DNA of 64,000 bases from Aeromicrobium sp. PE09-221 (GCF_002174305.1 NZ_MIJB01000027.1:1-64000); one strand, 5' to 3'; counted from the stretch's first letter, positions 39,349 through 47,460 are shown. Program-made: numbers and translations. The notes: generated from the letters alone by a model not told the origin.

Positions 39349-39810
39349 TCATGCTTCCTCCCCGATGTCCTCGGCCCACAACTCCGGACGCTCCGCGAGC
39401 ATCTTCTCCATCAGAGCCCGGCACGCGGGGTCGTCGGCGACGACGATCTCCTTGCCGAAGGAACGCAACCAGTCCTCGCTGGCCTGGAAGTTGCGGTTCT
39501 CGCCGATCACGATCCGAGGGATCTCGTACATGACCGCCGTGCCGGCGCACATATAACAGGGCGAGAGGGTCGTATAGAGGACGCTCTCGCGGTAGACGCG
39601 AGCAGGGAGGCGTCCGGCATTCTCGATGCAGTCGGTCTCCCCGTGACGGATCGCGCTGTTCATCTGGAAACGCCGGTTGCGGCCCACGGCGAGCACCTCG
39701 TCGCCGCGGACTAGCACCGATCCGATCGGGACTCCGCCTTCGTCCCAGCCGATCTGAGCTTGCTCGATCGCCAGATCGAGGAAACGGCGGTCGTCATCGG
39801 TCAGGGTCAT
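39349..39810 (-). CDS. Cytosine deaminase, yeast Fcy1-like
   Basis: The 153-residue protein belongs to the CDA/TadA zinc fold, with zinc and catalytic residues in HGETDCIENAGR (His and Glu, about residue 56) and SPCYMC (two Cys, about 83-86). The C-terminal part, PRIVIGENRNFQASEDWL and VVADDPACRALM, follows yeast cytosine deaminase Fcy1 much more than TadA or bacterial guanine deaminases. It should convert cytosine to uracil. The adjacent codB gene supports this. The ATG at 39810 has GGAGCG upstream. Bacteria usually use the unrelated amidohydrolase CodA for this step. Confidence 0.8.
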   Translation of the reverse strand: MTLTDDDRRFLDLAIEQAQIGWDEGGVPIGSVLVRGDEVLAVGRNRRFQMNSAIRHGETDCIENAGRLPARVYRESVLYTTLSPCYMCAGTAVMYEIPRIVIGENRNFQASEDWLRSFGKEIVVADDPACRALMEKMLAERPELWAEDIGEEA

Positions 39811-39837
39811 GAAAACGCTCCTTTAACAAGACAATGA

Positions 39838-39847
39838 GATCTAGATC
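39838..39847. promoter_or_regulatory. Palindrome in the deaminase/pucR divergent promoter region
   Basis: GATCTAGATC is a perfect 10-base palindrome in the 125-base gap (39811-39935) between the divergent cytosine deaminase and PucR regulator genes, 28 bases before the deaminase start. It could be an operator for the PucR protein; with no known consensus for this regulator it is only a candidate. Confidence 0.25.
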
Positions 39848-39935
39848 ACTTCATCAGTGGACTCCCCGGTGGTCAAAGGACAATCTGTCACGTTGAGGTC
39901 CTAGGCTGTTGGACACCACGTCTCAGGAGGCCTTC

Positions 39936-41474
39936 ATGCTCGCATCGCTCGCCGAGGTACTGCGGCTCCCCTCGTTCCGGGCCGCGGGCGCCACGGTGCT
40001 GACCGGGGACGCCGACTCCATCGACATCCGCTGGGTGCACTCCTCGGAGGTCTACGAGATGAGCGGCCTGCTCGCCGGGGGCGAGCTCCTGCTGACGACC
40101 GGGCTGGGGCTCCACGGTGCCGATACCGAGCAGCTGGACGAGTACGTGAGCTCCCTGGCCCGCGCGGGATGCGCGGCCCTCGCCCTCGAGCTCGGCCGGT
40201 CCTTCCTGGATCCGCCGGAGGCCATGGTCGACGCGGCTCGTCGCGCCGGGCTGGCCTTCCTGGTGTTCCCGCGGATCGTCCCCTTCGTGCGGATGGTCGA
40301 GGACTTCCACGAGCTCGCCGTCCGTGCCCGCATCGGTGCCGCGGACGAGGACGCCGGGTGGGCAGGGCTGCTCGACCTCGTCGTCGAAGGCGCGGGTCCC
40401 CAGGCCGTGCTCGACCAACTGGCCCGGATGGCTGGGTGTGCCGCGGAGTTGCTCGACCCCGATGGCCATGTCGTCGAGCAGAGCCGCATCAGCACCGTGC
40501 GCCTGCACGACGGAGCGGGCGCCAGCGCCCAACTCCGGAGTCGCCACCGGATCCTCGGGACCGTGCGACTGCTGTGCGGCACACCCGATGCCCGACTCGA
40601 GCGGCTCGCCGACCGCGCCGCCACGGCGCTCACCCTCGAGCTCGCCCGATATCGCGATGTCGGCTGGCGACCTACCCTGTCCCAAGCCCTCCTCAGCGAT
40701 CTCAATGCCGGAGCGCTGCTGTCACACGATGAGATAGCCGGCCGCCTGGAAGGGGCCGGGCTGATCACGTCCGGACGGAACATCACAGCGATCGCCGTCG
40801 ATCCCCACGCGGACCCCGGCGCCTGCCTCAGCCGAGTCGAGGCGGACTGGCCGGCACTCACGGGATCGCTCGCTGCGGGGACCCTCGGCCACCTCGTCGT
40901 GGTCCTGCTCAGCGTCGGCCCCAGCACCACGCCGCGCCGCCTGCGCGAGCTGCTCCGCGAGGGACACCAGGCCCTGGCGACCAGCGGCGTCGACGTCACC
41001 ATCGGCGCGGCCATGCCCTGCGAGCGCCTGACCGATCTTCCATCGGCGCTCCACACGGCCCGCGATGTCGTGCGCTTGGCCGATGCCCGGGCGGGCGATA
41101 CGCGAGTGCTGCTAGCGCGCGATGTCGGTGTGCAACGCCTCGTGGCCGGAGGGCTCAGCGCCGATCGCATCGACGCCCTCGTCGCAGAACAGCTCGGCCC
41201 GCTCCTCGCCTCAGACCGCCGGACTCAGGGATCGCTGGTGAGCACACTCGACGCGTACCTCGCGCTAGGACGGTCCAAGACACTCGCGGCGCAGCGCCTC
41301 GGCATCCGCCGTCAGTCCCTGTACGCCCGCCTGGAGAGGATCGAGACCTCGCTCGGCATCTCCCTGGAGGACGCCGAGTCCGTGCTGGGCCTGCATGTCG
41401 CCCTCGTGGCGTGGCGACTGCGCACCGGCATCGATCCCGCCGTCGGCGTCAGTCCCGGTGGCGCGCGTACGTGA
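39936..41474 (+). CDS. PucR-family transcriptional regulator
   Basis: The 512-residue protein shows the PucR layout: an N-terminal purine-catabolism-regulator-like domain (SLAEVLRLPSFRAAGATVLTG, WVHSSEVYEMSGLLAGGELLLTTG), a middle region (about 150-400), and a C-terminal helix-turn-helix (VSTLDAYLALGRSKTLAAQRLGIRRQSLYARLERIE; about 440-475). The family senses nitrogenous bases or related metabolites. The ATG at 39936 lies 6 bases after AGGAGG and was preferred to the earlier in-frame start. Its divergence from deaminase-codB suggests it controls cytosine salvage. Its 3' end overlaps the folA end by 26 bases. Confidence 0.85.
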   Translation: MLASLAEVLRLPSFRAAGATVLTGDADSIDIRWVHSSEVYEMSGLLAGGELLLTTGLGLHGADTEQLDEYVSSLARAGCAALALELGRSFLDPPEAMVDAARRAGLAFLVFPRIVPFVRMVEDFHELAVRARIGAADEDAGWAGLLDLVVEGAGPQAVLDQLARMAGCAAELLDPDGHVVEQSRISTVRLHDGAGASAQLRSRHRILGTVRLLCGTPDARLERLADRAATALTLELARYRDVGWRPTLSQALLSDLNAGALLSHDEIAGRLEGAGLITSGRNITAIAVDPHADPGACLSRVEADWPALTGSLAAGTLGHLVVVLLSVGPSTTPRRLRELLREGHQALATSGVDVTIGAAMPCERLTDLPSALHTARDVVRLADARAGDTRVLLARDVGVQRLVAGGLSADRIDALVAEQLGPLLASDRRTQGSLVSTLDAYLALGRSKTLAAQRLGIRRQSLYARLERIETSLGISLEDAESVLGLHVALVAWRLRTGIDPAVGVSPGGART

Positions 41475-41949
41475 CGATCTCGTAGCCGTCGTACTGTTCA
41501 CGCTGCACCGGCCGCCAGCGATCCTCGATCGGAGCGAACCAGGCATCGCCCTCGGGCGACTGGGCGACGTGGGTGACCACAAGACGATCGACGACATCGG
41601 CATCCCGCGCGGCCTCGTACACCTGCGCGCCGCCGATGATGAAGGCGTCGTCGTCGATATCGTGGGCAAGGCTCAGCGCCGCATCCAGGTCATGGACGAC
41701 GCGGACCTCCTCGTGCCCGGGGTCCCAGGACTCGTCGCGGGTCAGCACGATCGACGTACGCCCCGGCAGTGGTCGTCCGATCGAGTCGTAGGTGGCCCGG
41801 CCCATGACGAGGGGATGACCCCAGGTCAACTCCTTGAACTGGACTTGATCGCCCGTCCGTGGCCACGGCATCCCACCGTCGCGGCCGATCACGCCGTTGG
41901 CGCCGATCGCCACCACCAGCGTGGTGCGAGGCAGCCGCTCGTCGTTCAT
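41449..41949 (-). CDS. folA: Dihydrofolate reductase
   Basis: The 166-residue enzyme reduces dihydrofolate with NADPH. Motifs are [19 protein letters not shown], the substrate Asp in [32 protein letters not shown], and the late [12 protein letters not shown]. It recycles the folate oxidised by ThyA, whose stop overlaps its ATG (41949) by 4 bases. The frame continues open upstream to 42495, inside thyA, and that extension is not coding. The convergent pucR gene overlaps its last 26 bases. Confidence 0.95.
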   Translation of the reverse strand: MNDERLPRTTLVVAIGANGVIGRDGGMPWPRTGDQVQFKELTWGHPLVMGRATYDSIGRPLPGRTSIVLTRDESWDPGHEEVRVVHDLDAALSLAHDIDDDAFIIGGAQVYEAARDADVVDRLVVTHVAQSPEGDAWFAPIEDRWRPVQREQYDGYEIVTYARHRD

Positions 41950-42740
41950 ACGGCGACGGGGGCCTTGATCGCCGGATGCGGATCGTAGCCCACCACCTCG
42001 ACCGACTCGATCGCGAAGTCCTCGATCGAACGGACCGAGGGATCGAGCTGGAGCCGGGGCAGCGGACGCGGCTCGCGCGTGAGCTGCTCGCGCGCCTGGT
42101 CGAGGTGATTGAGGTACAGGTGGGCATCGCCGAGCGTGTGCACGAAGTCGCCGACCTCCAGGCCGGTGACCTGGGCGACCATATGCGTGAGCAAGGCGTA
42201 GGAGGCGATATTGAACGGCACGCCGAGGAAGACATCGCCCGAGCGCTGATAGAGCTGGCACGAGAGCTTGCCATCGGCCACATAGAACTGGAAGAAGGCA
42301 TGGCACGGGGCCAAGGCCATCTGGTCCAGATCGGCGACATTCCAGGCGCTCACCAGGTGGCGCCGCGAGTCCGGGTCGCTCCGCAGGTTCTCGATCACGC
42401 GGGCGAGCTGGTCGATGTGCCGGCCGTCGGGGGCCGGCCATGAACGCCACTGATGCCCGTAGACGGGGCCGAGGTCGCCCTTCTCGTCGGCCCACTCGTC
42501 CCAGATCGAGATCCGGTTCTCATGGAGATAGCGCACATTCGTGTCACCGGAGATGAACCAGATCAGCTCCCCCACGACCGAGCGCAGATGCACCTTCTTG
42601 GTGGTGACGAGGGGAAAGCCCTCGGAGAGGTCGAACCGCAGCTGATGCCCGAACACGCTGAGCGTGCCGGTACCGGTGCGATCGGACTTCTCGGTGCCAT
42701 CGTCGAGGATGCGCTGAACGAGATCGAGGTAGGCCCGCAT
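41946..42740 (-). CDS. thyA: Thymidylate synthase
   Basis: The 264-residue enzyme methylates dUMP using methylenetetrahydrofolate. The catalytic Cys lies in [12 protein letters not shown] (about residue 146), and [16 protein letters not shown] binds dUMP. The length equals the E. coli enzyme. The ATG at 42740 matches the canonical [15 protein letters not shown]; the open upstream frame to 43064 lies antisense to the next gene. It is coupled to folA. Confidence 0.97.
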   Translation of the reverse strand: MRAYLDLVQRILDDGTEKSDRTGTGTLSVFGHQLRFDLSEGFPLVTTKKVHLRSVVGELIWFISGDTNVRYLHENRISIWDEWADEKGDLGPVYGHQWRSWPAPDGRHIDQLARVIENLRSDPDSRRHLVSAWNVADLDQMALAPCHAFFQFYVADGKLSCQLYQRSGDVFLGVPFNIASYALLTHMVAQVTGLEVGDFVHTLGDAHLYLNHLDQAREQLTREPRPLPRLQLDPSVRSIEDFAIESVEVVGYDPHPAIKAPVAV

Positions 42741-42828
42741 GGCACTCAGCCTACCGCTCGGCGACGACGTTCCGACCGCCTCACGCGCGCGCCGTGGAAT
42801 ACTGAGCACCCACCGAGGAGAGGAACCC

Positions 42829-43323
42829 ATGGACGAGCGCCACGCCCCGCAGGTCCGGCAACTGCGCGGCCTCGTCATCACCCAGCTGGTCACCACCAGC
42901 GTCTTATCCGCCATCCTCGCGCTCGCCCTCGGCGGCACGGCGGAGCCCTTCCCTCCCCTCTGGGCCCTCGGCGGACTCGCGGCCGTCCTGGTCGCCGCCG
43001 TCGTGAACGTCGAGAGGTCGTGGACGCGGATCCCGCCTCTCCCGGCCGGCCTCGACGCCGACACGGCGCTGGGAGCCTCGCTCGCGCACTACCAGCGTCA
43101 CCTCGCGCGAGCCCTCTTCGTGCTGGAGATCCCGCTCCTGCTCGCGATCCTCTACGCCTTCGTCATGTCCTACGGCGGTTGGCCGGTGATCGTCCTCGCC
43201 ATCGCGACGGTCGTGGTGATCGCCGTCGAGACCTGGCCGACGGTGCGCAACACCACACGGGTGGCCACCGCGCTGGAGGCCGACGGCACTCCGTCGGGAC
43301 TGGTCGAGGCCTTCGACTCGTGA
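42829..43323 (+). CDS. Small membrane protein A (paralogue of the next gene)
   Basis: The 164-residue protein has about four predicted helices (around 17-36, 45-63, 96-120 and 124-142) and a polar C-terminal tail ending LVEAFDS. No family is recognised. Its second half ([43 protein letters not shown]) aligns with the following gene, so the pair arose by tandem duplication. The ATG at 42829 follows GAGGAGAGGAACCC, a strong ribosome site; the longer frame from 42739 overlaps the thyA start. Confidence 0.65.
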   Translation: MDERHAPQVRQLRGLVITQLVTTSVLSAILALALGGTAEPFPPLWALGGLAAVLVAAVVNVERSWTRIPPLPAGLDADTALGASLAHYQRHLARALFVLEIPLLLAILYAFVMSYGGWPVIVLAIATVVVIAVETWPTVRNTTRVATALEADGTPSGLVEAFDS

Positions 43324-43359
43324 TCCTCGGCCGGTCGGCCGTGTGACAGACTCGGAACC

Positions 43360-43851
43360 ATGACCGAGCCCACGCCGTCGGGTCGCGACGCGCTACGCAC
43401 CCTGCTGATGTCACTGCTGACCGCGCCGGTCTTCATCCTCATCGCGGTCTTCCTCATCGTCGGCGGTATCAGTGACCACGAACTCCCCCCGGTGCTGCTC
43501 ACCGTGGGTCTACTGGCACTCGTCGCAGCAGCGGTCGGGCTCGCGCGCTTTCTGGGTGCCCAGCTGCCGGCCATCGCGATCGGGACCCCCCGTGACGAGG
43601 CCATGGCGCGGGCGCTCGGAGCCTTCCGCGCCAATGTGATGGTGCGGTACGCCGTCTTGGAGGCGCCCTTGTTGATCGGCGTCGTCGTGAGCTTCCTCGT
43701 CGATCACGGAGCCTGGCCGCTGCTCATCGCCGGTGTGCCGAGCATCGTGGCGATGTTCGCTCTGCTCTGGCCCTCCCAGGCATCCTTCGAGCGGGCGGAG
43801 CGCCGCCTCGACCGCGATGGCGGTAGATCCTACCTGCGCGAGGCGTCGTGA
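43360..43851 (+). CDS. Small membrane protein B (paralogue of the preceding gene)
   Basis: The 163-residue product repeats the layout of the upstream gene: two N-terminal helices, then ALGAFRANVMVRYAVLE, PLLIGVVVSFLV, GAWPLLIAGV and a charged tail (RAERRLDRDGG). No known family is recognised. It lies 36 bases after gene A and 13 bases before an acetyltransferase, suggesting one transcript that continues into azlCD. Confidence 0.65.
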   Translation: MTEPTPSGRDALRTLLMSLLTAPVFILIAVFLIVGGISDHELPPVLLTVGLLALVAAAVGLARFLGAQLPAIAIGTPRDEAMARALGAFRANVMVRYAVLEAPLLIGVVVSFLVDHGAWPLLIAGVPSIVAMFALLWPSQASFERAERRLDRDGGRSYLREAS

Positions 43852-43864
43852 GCGGGACCCGCGG

Positions 43865-44398
43865 ATGACGACTGCGGATGTCAGCGCGAGACTCGCCTGG
43901 CCCGATGACGTCGAGGCGATCGCTGCGCTCCAGGCCGAGTCCTGGCGCGAGAGCTTCACCGATGTGCTGGGTGACCAGCTCGACTCCCTGCGCCCGCACG
44001 ACCTCGCCGAACGCTGGCGGCAGGTCATCGCCGCTCCCCGCGATGCGCGGCAGCGGGTCATCGTCGCGCTCGAGAGGGCGACGGTCCGCGGTTTCGCGCT
44101 CGTCCACCCCTGCCACGACGAGGATGCCGACCGGGTCGCCGATGGAGAGATCGGCGAGTTCGTGATCGACTCCGAGCACCGCGGGCAGGGCCATGGATCG
44201 CGGTTGCTGCAGGCCTGTGCCGACACCTTGCGCGCGGATCGGTTCACCCGGGCCGTCTGGTGGCTGGGCTCCACCGACGACACCACGCGGGCCTTCGCGA
44301 CGGCCGCGGGGTGGGCCGCCGACGGCGCACACCGCGAGCTGGCGGCCGAGACCGGTGCGACCCTCCGACAGGTCAGGCTGCACACGGGGCTGGCGTGA
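43865..44398 (+). CDS. GNAT-family N-acetyltransferase
   Basis: The 177-residue protein has SARLAWPDDVEAIAALQAESW at the start, EIGEFVIDSEHRGQGHGSRLLQ with the acetyl-CoA loop RGQGHGS (about residue 108) and WLGSTDDTTRAFATAAGW near the end. The substrate is unknown. The ATG at 43865 begins the domain. Its stop overlaps the azlC GTG by 4 bases (GTGA), so it is coupled to the exporter; acetylation of an exported amino compound would be conjecture. Confidence 0.78.
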   Translation: MTTADVSARLAWPDDVEAIAALQAESWRESFTDVLGDQLDSLRPHDLAERWRQVIAAPRDARQRVIVALERATVRGFALVHPCHDEDADRVADGEIGEFVIDSEHRGQGHGSRLLQACADTLRADRFTRAVWWLGSTDDTTRAFATAAGWAADGAHRELAAETGATLRQVRLHTGLA

Positions 44399-45084
44399 GC
44401 ACTGCTTCGTCCGACCGCGCGATCATCACCGACTCATTGGGCGTGGGTCTCGCCACGGGAGCCTATGGGGTCTCCTTCGGCGCGCTGGCGACCGCCGCCG
44501 GGATGAGCATATGGCAGGCCTGTGCGATGTCACTGCTGATGTTCACCGGTGCCTCGCAGTTCGCCTACGTCGGGGTCATCGCCTCCGGGGGCTCTCCGCT
44601 CGCGGGGGCCGTCACCTCGGTGCTGCTCGGCGGGCGCAATCTCTTCTACGGGTTGAGCCTCGCCCGGTTGCTGGACGTCCGGGGCTGGCGACGACCGCTC
44701 GCCGCGCAGCTCGTGATCGACGAGTCGACGGCCATGGCCGTCACCCGCCCGACGGCGCACCAGGCTCGGCTGGCGTTCTACTGGACGGGTGGCGCGGTCT
44801 TCGTGCTGTGGAACCTGTTCACCTTCCTGGGGGCGCTCGCCGGCACCGCGATCGGAGACCCGCGCGACTTCGGGCTGGACGCGGCCGTCGGAGCCGCCTT
44901 CCTTGCGCTGCTGTGGCCACGACTCGACTCGGCGATCACGCGGGGGGTCGCGATCCTCGCCGCCGCGATCGCCCTCGGGCTCGTGCCCCTCTCTCCCGCC
45001 GGCGTTCCGATCATCGTCGGTGGCGGCCTCGCGCTGCTGGCCGGACTGCTGCTCCAGAAACGGGCTGGGGCTCACGATGACTGA
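44395..45084 (+). CDS. azlC: Branched-chain amino acid exporter large subunit AzlC
   Basis: The 229-residue membrane protein contains the AzlC pattern: SLGVGLATGAYGVSFGALATAAG, MSLLMFTGASQFAYVGVIASGG, LLGGRNLFYGLSLA and DESTAMAVTRP. With AzlD it exports branched-chain and some other hydrophobic amino acids (BrnFE in Corynebacterium). The GTG at 44395 overlaps the preceding stop. In the same window the LivKHMGF system imports such amino acids, so both directions are encoded. Confidence 0.9.
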   Translation: MSTASSDRAIITDSLGVGLATGAYGVSFGALATAAGMSIWQACAMSLLMFTGASQFAYVGVIASGGSPLAGAVTSVLLGGRNLFYGLSLARLLDVRGWRRPLAAQLVIDESTAMAVTRPTAHQARLAFYWTGGAVFVLWNLFTFLGALAGTAIGDPRDFGLDAAVGAAFLALLWPRLDSAITRGVAILAAAIALGLVPLSPAGVPIIVGGGLALLAGLLLQKRAGAHDD

Positions 45085-45385
45085 GCTGTGGATCGGGCTC
45101 CTGCTCACCGCAGCGGGCTGCTACGTGCTGAAGCTCGCCGGGCTGTCGCTTCCCGCCCGGGTCCTCGACCACCCGTGGACCGTGCGAGCCGCCGCTCTGA
45201 TCCCGGTCGCGCTACTCGGTGCTCTGGTCGCGGTGCAGGTGGTCGGCGACGGCAGCGCCCTGACGATCGACGCTCGTATGCTGGCTCTGGTGGTGGCGGG
45301 AGTTCTGCTGTGGTGGCGGATGCCCTTCCTGGTGGTCGTCGGCGCGGCTGCCGCCAGCGCCGCCTTCCTCCGCCTCCTCACCTGA
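45077..45385 (+). CDS. azlD: Branched-chain amino acid exporter small subunit AzlD
   Basis: The 102-residue protein has three to four helices and AzlD features (ELWIGLLLTAAGCYVLKLAGL, ALIPVALLGALVAVQV, MPFLVVVGAAAASAAFLRLL). It is the obligate partner of AzlC. The ATG at 45077 overlaps the azlC end by 8 bases. It is followed by a short tandem repeat and a long hairpin. Confidence 0.9.
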   Translation: MTELWIGLLLTAAGCYVLKLAGLSLPARVLDHPWTVRAAALIPVALLGALVAVQVVGDGSALTIDARMLALVVAGVLLWWRMPFLVVVGAAAASAAFLRLLT

Positions 45386-45400
45386 CCTCCGGTCCACGCG

Positions 45401-45436
45401 CACCTCCCGGGCCGAGCCAGCACCTCCCGGGCCGAG
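45401..45436. repeat. Two-copy 20-base tandem repeat after azlD
   Basis: CACCTCCCGGGCCGAG occurs at 45401-45416 and again at 45421-45436, a direct repeat with a 20-base period. It lies just before the long hairpin at 45440, in the convergent junction between azlD and the oxidoreductase. It looks like local slippage; each unit also contains the palindrome CCCGGG. Confidence 0.7.
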
Positions 45437-45439
45437 ATG

Positions 45440-45489
45440 TGGCCGCTTGTGGCCCCTTACTCAGTAGTAGAACGGGCCACAAGCGGCCA
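45440..45489. terminator. Long convergent-junction hairpin (TTGTGGCCC family, copy 2)
   Basis: TGGCCGCTTGTGGCCC (45440-45455) and GGGCCACAAGCGGCCA (45474-45489) form a perfect 16-base-pair stem with an 18-base loop. It lies between convergent azlD and the oxidoreductase, 13 bases from the latter's stop. It shares its core and right flank (AAAAGTGG) with the hairpins at 13208 and 59807. Confidence 0.7.
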
Positions 45490-45502
45490 AAAGTGGGTCA
45501 GG

Positions 45503-46531
45503 TCAGGTGGGGTCGTCGCCGACGCGGACGAGGAGCTTGCCGAAGTTGCGACCGGCGAGGAGACCGCGGAAGGCCTCGGGGGCCTGGTCGAGGCCCTCGA
45601 CGATGTCCTCGCGGTACCGCACGCGGCCATCGCCCACCCACGCGGTCATGTCGCGGACGAAGTCCTCATGGTGACTCTCGATGAACTCATCCTGGATGAA
45701 GCCGCGGATCGTGAGCCGGTCCACCAGGATCCGATGAAGGAAGTCGGGTGCCAGCCGGTCGGCATCTGCGAGACCGTCGACCGCGTTGTACCCCGAGATC
45801 ACGCCACATACCGGCATGCGCGCGAAGGGATTGAATCGATCGATCACGGCATTGGTCACCCGACCGCCGACATTCTCGAAGTACACGTCGACGCCATCGG
45901 GCGTCGAGGCGGCCAGCTGGTCCACGAAGTCCGGAACGCGGTGGTCGACTGCGGCGTCGAAACCGAAGTCGTCGACCAGCGCCCGACACTTGTGCTCTCC
46001 CCCGGCGATGCCGACCGCACGAGCACCCTTGACCCGTGCGATCTGGCCGACGGCCGAGCCCACGGGTCCGGTCGCCGCCGCCACGACCACGGTCTCACCG
46101 GCCTGCGGACGTCCGATCGCCAGCAGTCCCGCGTACGCGGTGAATCCGGGCATGCCCAACACCCCGAGCGCCGTCGTGATCGGCACAGCGGACGGATCGA
46201 GCTTGCGGGTGTGTTTGCCCGGCACCACCGCATGCGTCTGCCACCCGGTGAACGCGAGGACGATATCGCCGACCGACCGGCGATCCGAAGCCGATTCGAC
46301 CACCTCACACACCGTCTGCCCGAGCATGAGGTCGCCGATCTCCAACGGCTGCGCATAGGACTTCGCGTCGCTCATCCGGCCGCGCATATAGGGATCCAAC
46401 GACAGGTAGATCGTGCGCAGCAACACCTGTCCGTCCTGCAACGGCGGGAGGTCGCGCGTGGTGAACTCGTAGTCGTCATCGACCGGCTCCCCCACCGGTC
46501 GGCGGGCGAGGCGGATCTGTCGCGTCTGCAC
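45503..46531 (-). CDS. NADP-dependent oxidoreductase (CurA-like, MDR superfamily)
   Basis: The 342-residue zinc-free medium-chain reductase begins with QTRQIRLARRPVGEP and has LSLDPYMRGRM, the nucleotide-fold ATGPVGSAVGQIARVKGA (about 148-165), VYFENVGG and RGFIQDEF, as in CurA/YncB-type enoyl or curcumin reductases. It would reduce an activated double bond with NADPH; the natural substrate is unknown. It lies 14 bases after the dapB stop, so it is probably co-transcribed with dapB. Confidence 0.85.
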   Translation of the reverse strand: MQTRQIRLARRPVGEPVDDDYEFTTRDLPPLQDGQVLLRTIYLSLDPYMRGRMSDAKSYAQPLEIGDLMLGQTVCEVVESASDRRSVGDIVLAFTGWQTHAVVPGKHTRKLDPSAVPITTALGVLGMPGFTAYAGLLAIGRPQAGETVVVAAATGPVGSAVGQIARVKGARAVGIAGGEHKCRALVDDFGFDAAVDHRVPDFVDQLAASTPDGVDVYFENVGGRVTNAVIDRFNPFARMPVCGVISGYNAVDGLADADRLAPDFLHRILVDRLTIRGFIQDEFIESHHEDFVRDMTAWVGDGRVRYREDIVEGLDQAPEAFRGLLAGRNFGKLLVRVGDDPT

Positions 46532-46545
46532 GAAGTGCTCCTGAA

Positions 46546-47295
46546 TCAGTCGGTGAGGCCGAGGACGGAGTCCAGGCCGACGGTGACGCCGGGATGGTCG
46601 GCCACCGTTCGTAGAGCGGCCACCACCCCCGGCATGAAGCTCTCCCGGCTCGACGAGTCGTGCCGGATGCTGAAGATCTCCCCTGGATCGCCGAAGAGCA
46701 CCTCCTGGGACGCCGTGAAGCCCCGGGCTCGCACCGCGTGGACGGGGATGCCCGCCACCGTCGCGCCGCGGGCACCGTCAGGGTCGATCGTGGTCGCGTC
46801 CGGCAGTGCGGCCGAGCCAGCCTCGGCACGTGCCGCGGCGATCATCTCGGCGGTGCGGACCGCCGTCCCCGACGGGGCATCGACCTTGTCCGGGTGGTGC
46901 ATCTCGATGACCTCGACGGACTCGAAGAAGGGCGCCGCGAGGGCCGCGAATCGCATCATCAGCACGGCACCGATCGAGAAATTGGGCACCACGAGGATGC
47001 CGACACCCGCGTGGTCGGCGGCCAGCTCGCGCAGCTGCGCGACTTTGTCATCGCCGAATCCGGACGTGCCGATCACGACGTGGACGCCGTGTTCCACACA
47101 CCATCGCACCTGATCCATCGCGGCATCAGGGGTCGTGAACACCAGCGCGGCCTCGGCACCGGACTCCGCGAGCGTCTCGATCGAGTCGTCCTTGTCCACC
47201 GCGGCCACCAGATCGAGGTCGTCGGCTGCCTCGATCGCGTTGACCGATGTCGATCCCATGCGTCCTCGGGCACCCAGCACAGCCACTCGTGTCAT
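46546..47295 (-). CDS. dapB: 4-hydroxy-tetrahydrodipicolinate reductase
   Basis: The 249-residue enzyme reduces the DapA product in lysine/diaminopimelate synthesis. It has the nucleotide fold VAVLGARGRMGSTSV at the start, VIGTSGFGDDK, NFSIGAVLMM, the catalytic EMHHPDKVDAPSGTA (about 137-152) and PGEIFSIRHDSSSR. The length is normal. The 213 bases upstream contain the pnp terminator and an 81-base structured inverted repeat that may lie in its leader. Confidence 0.95.
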   Translation of the reverse strand: MTRVAVLGARGRMGSTSVNAIEAADDLDLVAAVDKDDSIETLAESGAEAALVFTTPDAAMDQVRWCVEHGVHVVIGTSGFGDDKVAQLRELAADHAGVGILVVPNFSIGAVLMMRFAALAAPFFESVEVIEMHHPDKVDAPSGTAVRTAEMIAAARAEAGSAALPDATTIDPDGARGATVAGIPVHAVRARGFTASQEVLFGDPGEIFSIRHDSSSRESFMPGVVAALRTVADHPGVTVGLDSVLGLTD

Positions 47296-47354
47296 GACTC
47301 GATCGTAGGAGCGGGCGGGGCAGGAACGTCGGGCGGGTAGGCGAATCGGTGTGA

Positions 47355-47435
47355 GCGGTAGAGCATCAACCTCATCGGCTCCGGGAAAGGTTGACGCGTA
47401 CCTTCACAGTCCCGGAAGGGTTGATGGTCTACTGC
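47355..47435 (-). other. Nested inverted-repeat element upstream of dapB
   Basis: Outer arms 47355-47371 and 47419-47435 (core GTAGAGCATCAACC against GGTTGATGGTCTAC) pair over 17 positions with one mismatch and one wobble. Inside, TCCGGG (47380-47385) pairs with CCCGGA (47411-47416), and AAGGT with ACCTT around TGACGCGT (47387-47404). The result is one rod-shaped fold of 81 bases, 60 bases before the dapB start and after the pnp terminator. It may be a leader RNA of dapB or a small mobile palindromic repeat. It does not resemble a lysine riboswitch in size or layout. Confidence 0.5.
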
Positions 47436-47460
47436 CGCCTAGGAGACACCCGGGGACGCG

